From an uncultured Pseudomonadota bacterium (GTDB lineage Bacteria; Pseudomonadota; Gammaproteobacteria; Burkholderiales; Methylophilaceae): DNA of 15,065 bases. The number at the start of each line of letters is the position of its first letter. The first letter of the stretch is position 1. Positions 14,771 through 15,065 of this stretch are shown piece by piece. The stretch spans positions 1 through 15,065 of the forward strand of contig CAIOPD010000140.1 in assembly GCA_903860085.1 (NCBI GenBank), in the 5' to 3' direction. The notes beneath the pieces were generated by a model, which saw only the letters and a list, made by a program, of their open reading frames with translations, was not told the DNA's origin and made no database searches. A program made the position numbers and the translations under genes.

Positions 14771-14814
14771 CTTTTATTACTCATCTCAATAATTACTTAT
14801 TGAAATCGCTTAAC

Positions 14815-15065
14815 TTAAGCGTGAGCGATAGCAGTGATTTCTGCAGCAGAAGCAGCAGGATCAGCAGCACCGTAGATAGCAGCACCAGCAACAATGATAG
14901 TTGCGCCAGCATCACGTACTTGAGCAGCTGTAGAAGCTTTAACGCCACCAGCAACTGAGATTTCTACTTTTAAACCTAAAGCTGCAACTAAAGCTAAGTC
15001 AGCAATTGGTGTTTGACCAGCAGCTTGTTGATCTAAACCAGTGTGAACGCCAATGATGTGAGCGC
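14815..15065 (-). CDS. hxlA: 3-hexulose-6-phosphate synthase, C-terminal 83 codons (cut by window edge)
   Basis: The frame ending at TAA (14817-14815) encodes the last third of HPS, which condenses formaldehyde with ribulose 5-phosphate. Recognisable blocks are IGVHTGLDQQAAGQTP, VEISVAGGVKAST, and TIIVAGAAIYGAADPA; the latter two are the phosphate-binding ends of the orotidine-5'-phosphate-decarboxylase-like barrel. The N-terminal part lies beyond the right edge. Codon use is strongly biased: 22 of the 25 alanine codons are GCT and three are GCA, with no GCC or GCG, unlike the other genes here. This fits a very highly expressed protein, as HPS is in RuMP methylotrophs. Expression of phi probably depends partly on this gene's transcript. 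Confidence 0.95.
   Translation of the reverse strand, partial: AHIIGVHTGLDQQAAGQTPIADLALVAALGLKVEISVAGGVKASTAAQVRDAGATIIVAGAAIYGAADPAASAAEITAIAHA

Noticed and set aside
14686..14958. Plus-strand open frame of 90 codons across the hps-phi spacer
   Set aside because: It is antisense to the HPS C-terminus and the intergenic terminator; serine-rich composition reflects the reverse complement of GCT-rich hps.
1..15065. CRISPR arrays, prophage genes or a defence system
   Set aside because: No regularly spaced direct repeats were seen, and no integrase, phage structural, nuclease or toxin-antitoxin gene was recognised.

Overview
The window looks like chromosome from an obligate methylotrophic betaproteobacterium of the Methylophilaceae (Methylotenera/Methylophilus-like). 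Two things point there. The right end holds the two ribulose-monophosphate (RuMP) pathway enzymes, 3-hexulose-6-phosphate synthase (HPS, cut by the window edge) and 6-phospho-3-hexuloisomerase (PHI). Next to them is a block of archaeal-type cofactor genes of the kind methylotrophs use for tetrahydromethanopterin (H4MPT) and methylofuran dependent C1 oxidation. Base composition is moderately AT-rich throughout. The genus assignment is inference from gene content.

Layout from left to right. (1) 1 to about 258: right-hand tail of an insertion sequence, with the last 28 codons of a DDE transposase. (2) 389-580: tRNA-Leu(UAG) on the minus strand, with a terminator and a candidate promoter. (3) 844-1092: a small unknown 82-residue protein. 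(4) 1143-6818: a three-gene RND efflux system (outer-membrane lipoprotein factor, periplasmic adaptor, heavy-metal-type permease). It is followed closely by a GtrA-like flippase, a GtrB/DPM1-like glycosyltransferase and the 23S rRNA methyltransferase RlmF (to 9125), all on the plus strand. (5) 9136-13305, minus strand: a tightly overlapping four-gene operon in the order ATP-grasp ligase (MfnD-like), acetate/sugar-kinase-fold condensing enzyme (MfnF-like), PabB, amino-acid-kinase-fold phosphokinase (MfnE-like). (6) 13331-14011, plus strand: a divergent HisA-like (beta/alpha)8 barrel protein. (7) 14107-15065, minus strand: phi and the 3' end of hps, each followed by its own strong intrinsic terminator.

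How it fits together. HPS and PHI fix formaldehyde into fructose 6-phosphate in the RuMP cycle. The cofactor operon would supply the C1 carriers of the parallel oxidation branch. MfnD-, MfnF- and MfnE-type enzymes assemble the methanofuran-like carrier of the formyltransferase/hydrolase complex. PabB makes the 4-amino-4-deoxychorismate precursor of p-aminobenzoate, which enters both folate and H4MPT. The HisA-like protein keeps the two acidic residues expected of a HisA-type isomerase but has no assigned step; it is the most interesting unknown here. The efflux/glycosyltransferase block is a separate accessory region with no visible metabolic link to the C1 genes.
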